Shown here: positions 62,251 to 64,000 of the stretch, piece after piece
Numbering within the stretch: position 1 is the first letter of the stretch
Layout: each line of letters begins with the position of its first letter
NCBI GenBank assembly: GCA_008360955.1
Contig: LUCM01005800.1
Coordinates: 130,707-194,706 of the forward strand
DNA length: 64,000 nucleotides
Source: Fasciolopsis buskii
Taxonomy: Eukaryota > Platyhelminthes > Trematoda > Plagiorchiida > Fasciolidae
Reading direction: 5' to 3'
The notes under the pieces: model-generated
Databases searched by the model: none
What the model saw: only the letters and a program-made list of their open reading frames with translations
What the model was told of the DNA's origin: nothing
Position numbers and translations under genes: made by a program

Positions 62251-62425
62251 CAAAGGTTGAATTTTATGTACCATTTGGCTAATTAGAGCATTTCACAAGA
62301 AAATTGTTCGAGTTTGCCGTTCCATTTTGTGAAGGTTGCTGACTGGCTTATGTTTGAGTATGTTTTGATAACCGAGGCCATTGCGCCCCAAGTTTGAGCA
62401 ATTCTATGTAATCGGAATTTTTTAC

Positions 62426-62710
62426 CTTACGGATGGCTCCCTTGATCAAAAGACCGATCCATAAATTGCCACACCATATTAAAACATTCATAATTAGACC
62501 AATTTCAGAAGCAAAGAGAAATTTCCCTGAGAAAATGTGTACAAAGTGTGCTAAACGGACCCATGCCAGACTGCCAGTGTAATCTTTAGATAAAAAACCT
62601 AGGAAATTCAATTGAGAAATTGGTAAACGATAACACAGCAGTTCGTATGTGCGGTTTTTTTTCATATGCGAACAGAAAAGGGAACGGTAGATGGTAAGGT
62701 AAGTGGTCAC
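62426..62710 (-). CDS. candidate exon with membrane segments
   Basis: The minus-strand frame is open and reaches a strong donor (CCGTAAG before GTAAAA at 62425). It encodes about 95 residues with a hydrophobic segment near its end (IGLIMNVLIWCGNLWIGLL) followed by basic residues (IKGAIRK). The 5-prime border is unclear: stops lie at about 62728-62735, and the same frame is open again above them (62965-62732) with another hydrophobic stretch (VRFVHLLFIIIFPTV). A degenerate membrane-protein gene or two exons are both possible. Confidence 0.25.
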
Positions 62711-64000
62711 TTTCGTGTTTAAAACATTCTATTATTCGCTGACAGTGAACTCGTCCGTACCGTAGAAAAATACATTCACGCGATTTCTTTCATTCTGATG
62801 TAGGGATACAGTTGGGAAAATGATGATAAACAACAAATGAACAAAACGAACTATAAAGATGGCTGGAAAAACATCACACGAGGGGAAAAACGGTTCCCGC
62901 GCGGAATATTCATATAGGTCCTCCAGTTGAACGATATAAATGGATTTAATCGTCAGATGAGCCAACTGTAGTCGGTAGATAAAAGAACGACTTCAGTGTG
63001 AATAAAACTAACAAACATATTAAACTACAAAACAGGAGCGAAAACGCAGTGCCTAAACACGGAGTTCAGTACAAACTATATATCTTACAGGTTCCGAATT
63101 GCTTGTGATGAAACAAATGTCGCATGGGCATAGCCAACCAGGGGAACAAATTAAGAGGAATTAAGTTCGAAATAATGTTTCCCAATTTATTTACCTACAG
63201 ACCAATGAACCATCTCGAGGTATATATATATATGTTAAGAGAATCTAGCTTGTATCGCCAGGAGTGCGCAGGTAACCCCTGTGCTGAAGAGCCCATTGAA
63301 GAACCATAATTGTGATTTGCTGATGGTTCTTTGTCAGCTGGACTAAGCCGACCTCAGGAACGAGGGCAGGATGACACCAGAATAGATATCGGTTGTAAGT
63401 AGTCGTGTGCTCCCGGATAAATTTTGTTCAGTCATGCAAACACCACCTATATTTAATACATGAGTACATATATAACTGACCGATGAATAATTGTTGCTGG
63501 AACAGATACTACTTTCCGAAACTGCAATTATTTTGGTTTAAATCATCTTACTATCCTGCCTCAACAGAAAATACTAAAGGCAAAGCTGAGAACGTGAAAC
63601 ACATTAGGCGCCCTTTATCCAGTTGAGTAGGAGAGAAGACCCATAATGCGGAATATTCGCACTTCGTATTAATCTTTTCAACCGCCCATATAAAACAATC
63701 TGTGAATTATATAATATTCATTTACAAACGGAAATGAACGGCCATAGAAGTTAGATTCGATACAAAAAAACAGTTGACATCATCCCCAGAGCAAAAGCAA
63801 AGTCTGTGTTCATAGCTTTTGTGAACAGCGAGCTGGGTTACTTAATCGGATTACTATTGGCTTACTGGAGGCTAAAATCTTCCGGTCGGTATTTTGTACT
63901 AGGGGTTTAATATACGAAATGGAACCAACTGTGTCCGGATGTCAGCAAATATTTCGCGTCTGATGACCCCGGATCACAATCAGAATAATTATTCATTGTT
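62711..64000. other. intergenic DNA to window end
   Basis: Apart from the minus-strand frame at 62732-62965 noted above and a short (TA) run at 63221-63232, I recognise nothing. Confidence 0.45.

Noticed and set aside
29334..63965. A 17-base match (AAATATTTCGCGTCTGA) between about 29334 and 63949
   Set aside because: A single exact match of this length in 64 kb is compatible with chance and the flanks do not match.
1..64000. CRISPR arrays, operons, rRNA genes or phage-like modules
   Set aside because: No spaced direct repeats, no tightly packed co-directional genes and no conserved rRNA sequence are visible; the window is eukaryotic in character.

Overview
The window looks like nuclear DNA of an animal, most probably a parasitic flatworm (digenean trematode). 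The reasons are AT-rich sequence with very low gene density, simple repeats, exon-like open frames bounded by GT/AG sites, a decayed RTE-like non-LTR retrotransposon of a type I associate with trematodes, and a tRNA-derived SINE family with seven copies. The phylum is inferred from the style of the retroelement. There is no operon structure and nothing bacterial or viral. One run of N (2376-2926) marks an assembly gap.

Well-supported content: (1) an intact, apparently single-exon seven-transmembrane receptor on the + strand at 60556-61725 (389 aa); (2) at the left edge, positions 1-171 on the - strand, the first 57 codons of a near-identical second receptor, cut by the window boundary, so the two genes point away from each other about 60 kb apart; (3) a complete, intronless cytidine deaminase at 11123-11548; (4) the relic of a non-LTR retrotransposon on the - strand (about 1900-5290), with endonuclease and reverse-transcriptase pieces broken by stops, frameshifts and the gap; (5) a second, smaller reverse-transcriptase relic near 18.4 kb; (6) SINEs near 26.2, 28.4, 35.5, 37.3, 38.4, 49.8 and 53.7 kb.

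Between these lie isolated open frames that look like single exons. Some have a convincing splice site at one or both ends (14.1, 24.8, 29.1, 32.9, 38.9, 42.6, 44.5, 57.1 kb on +; 54.1, 56.3, 59.2, 62.5 kb on -). I cannot chain them into gene models or identify them, except for a weak staphylococcal-nuclease-like signature at 14.1 kb. They are listed at low confidence. AT-rich DNA yields such frames by chance, and expression or comparative data would decide.

The strongest items for a second look are the receptor pair, the SINE that supplies the stop codon of a membrane-protein-like frame at 53.7 kb, the arginine-less active-site motif of the cytidine deaminase, an 18-bp minisatellite that reads as a hexapeptide repeat inside splice-like borders at 24.8 kb, and a 25-bp inverted repeat at 30.4-30.5 kb. 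I found no complete multi-gene system.
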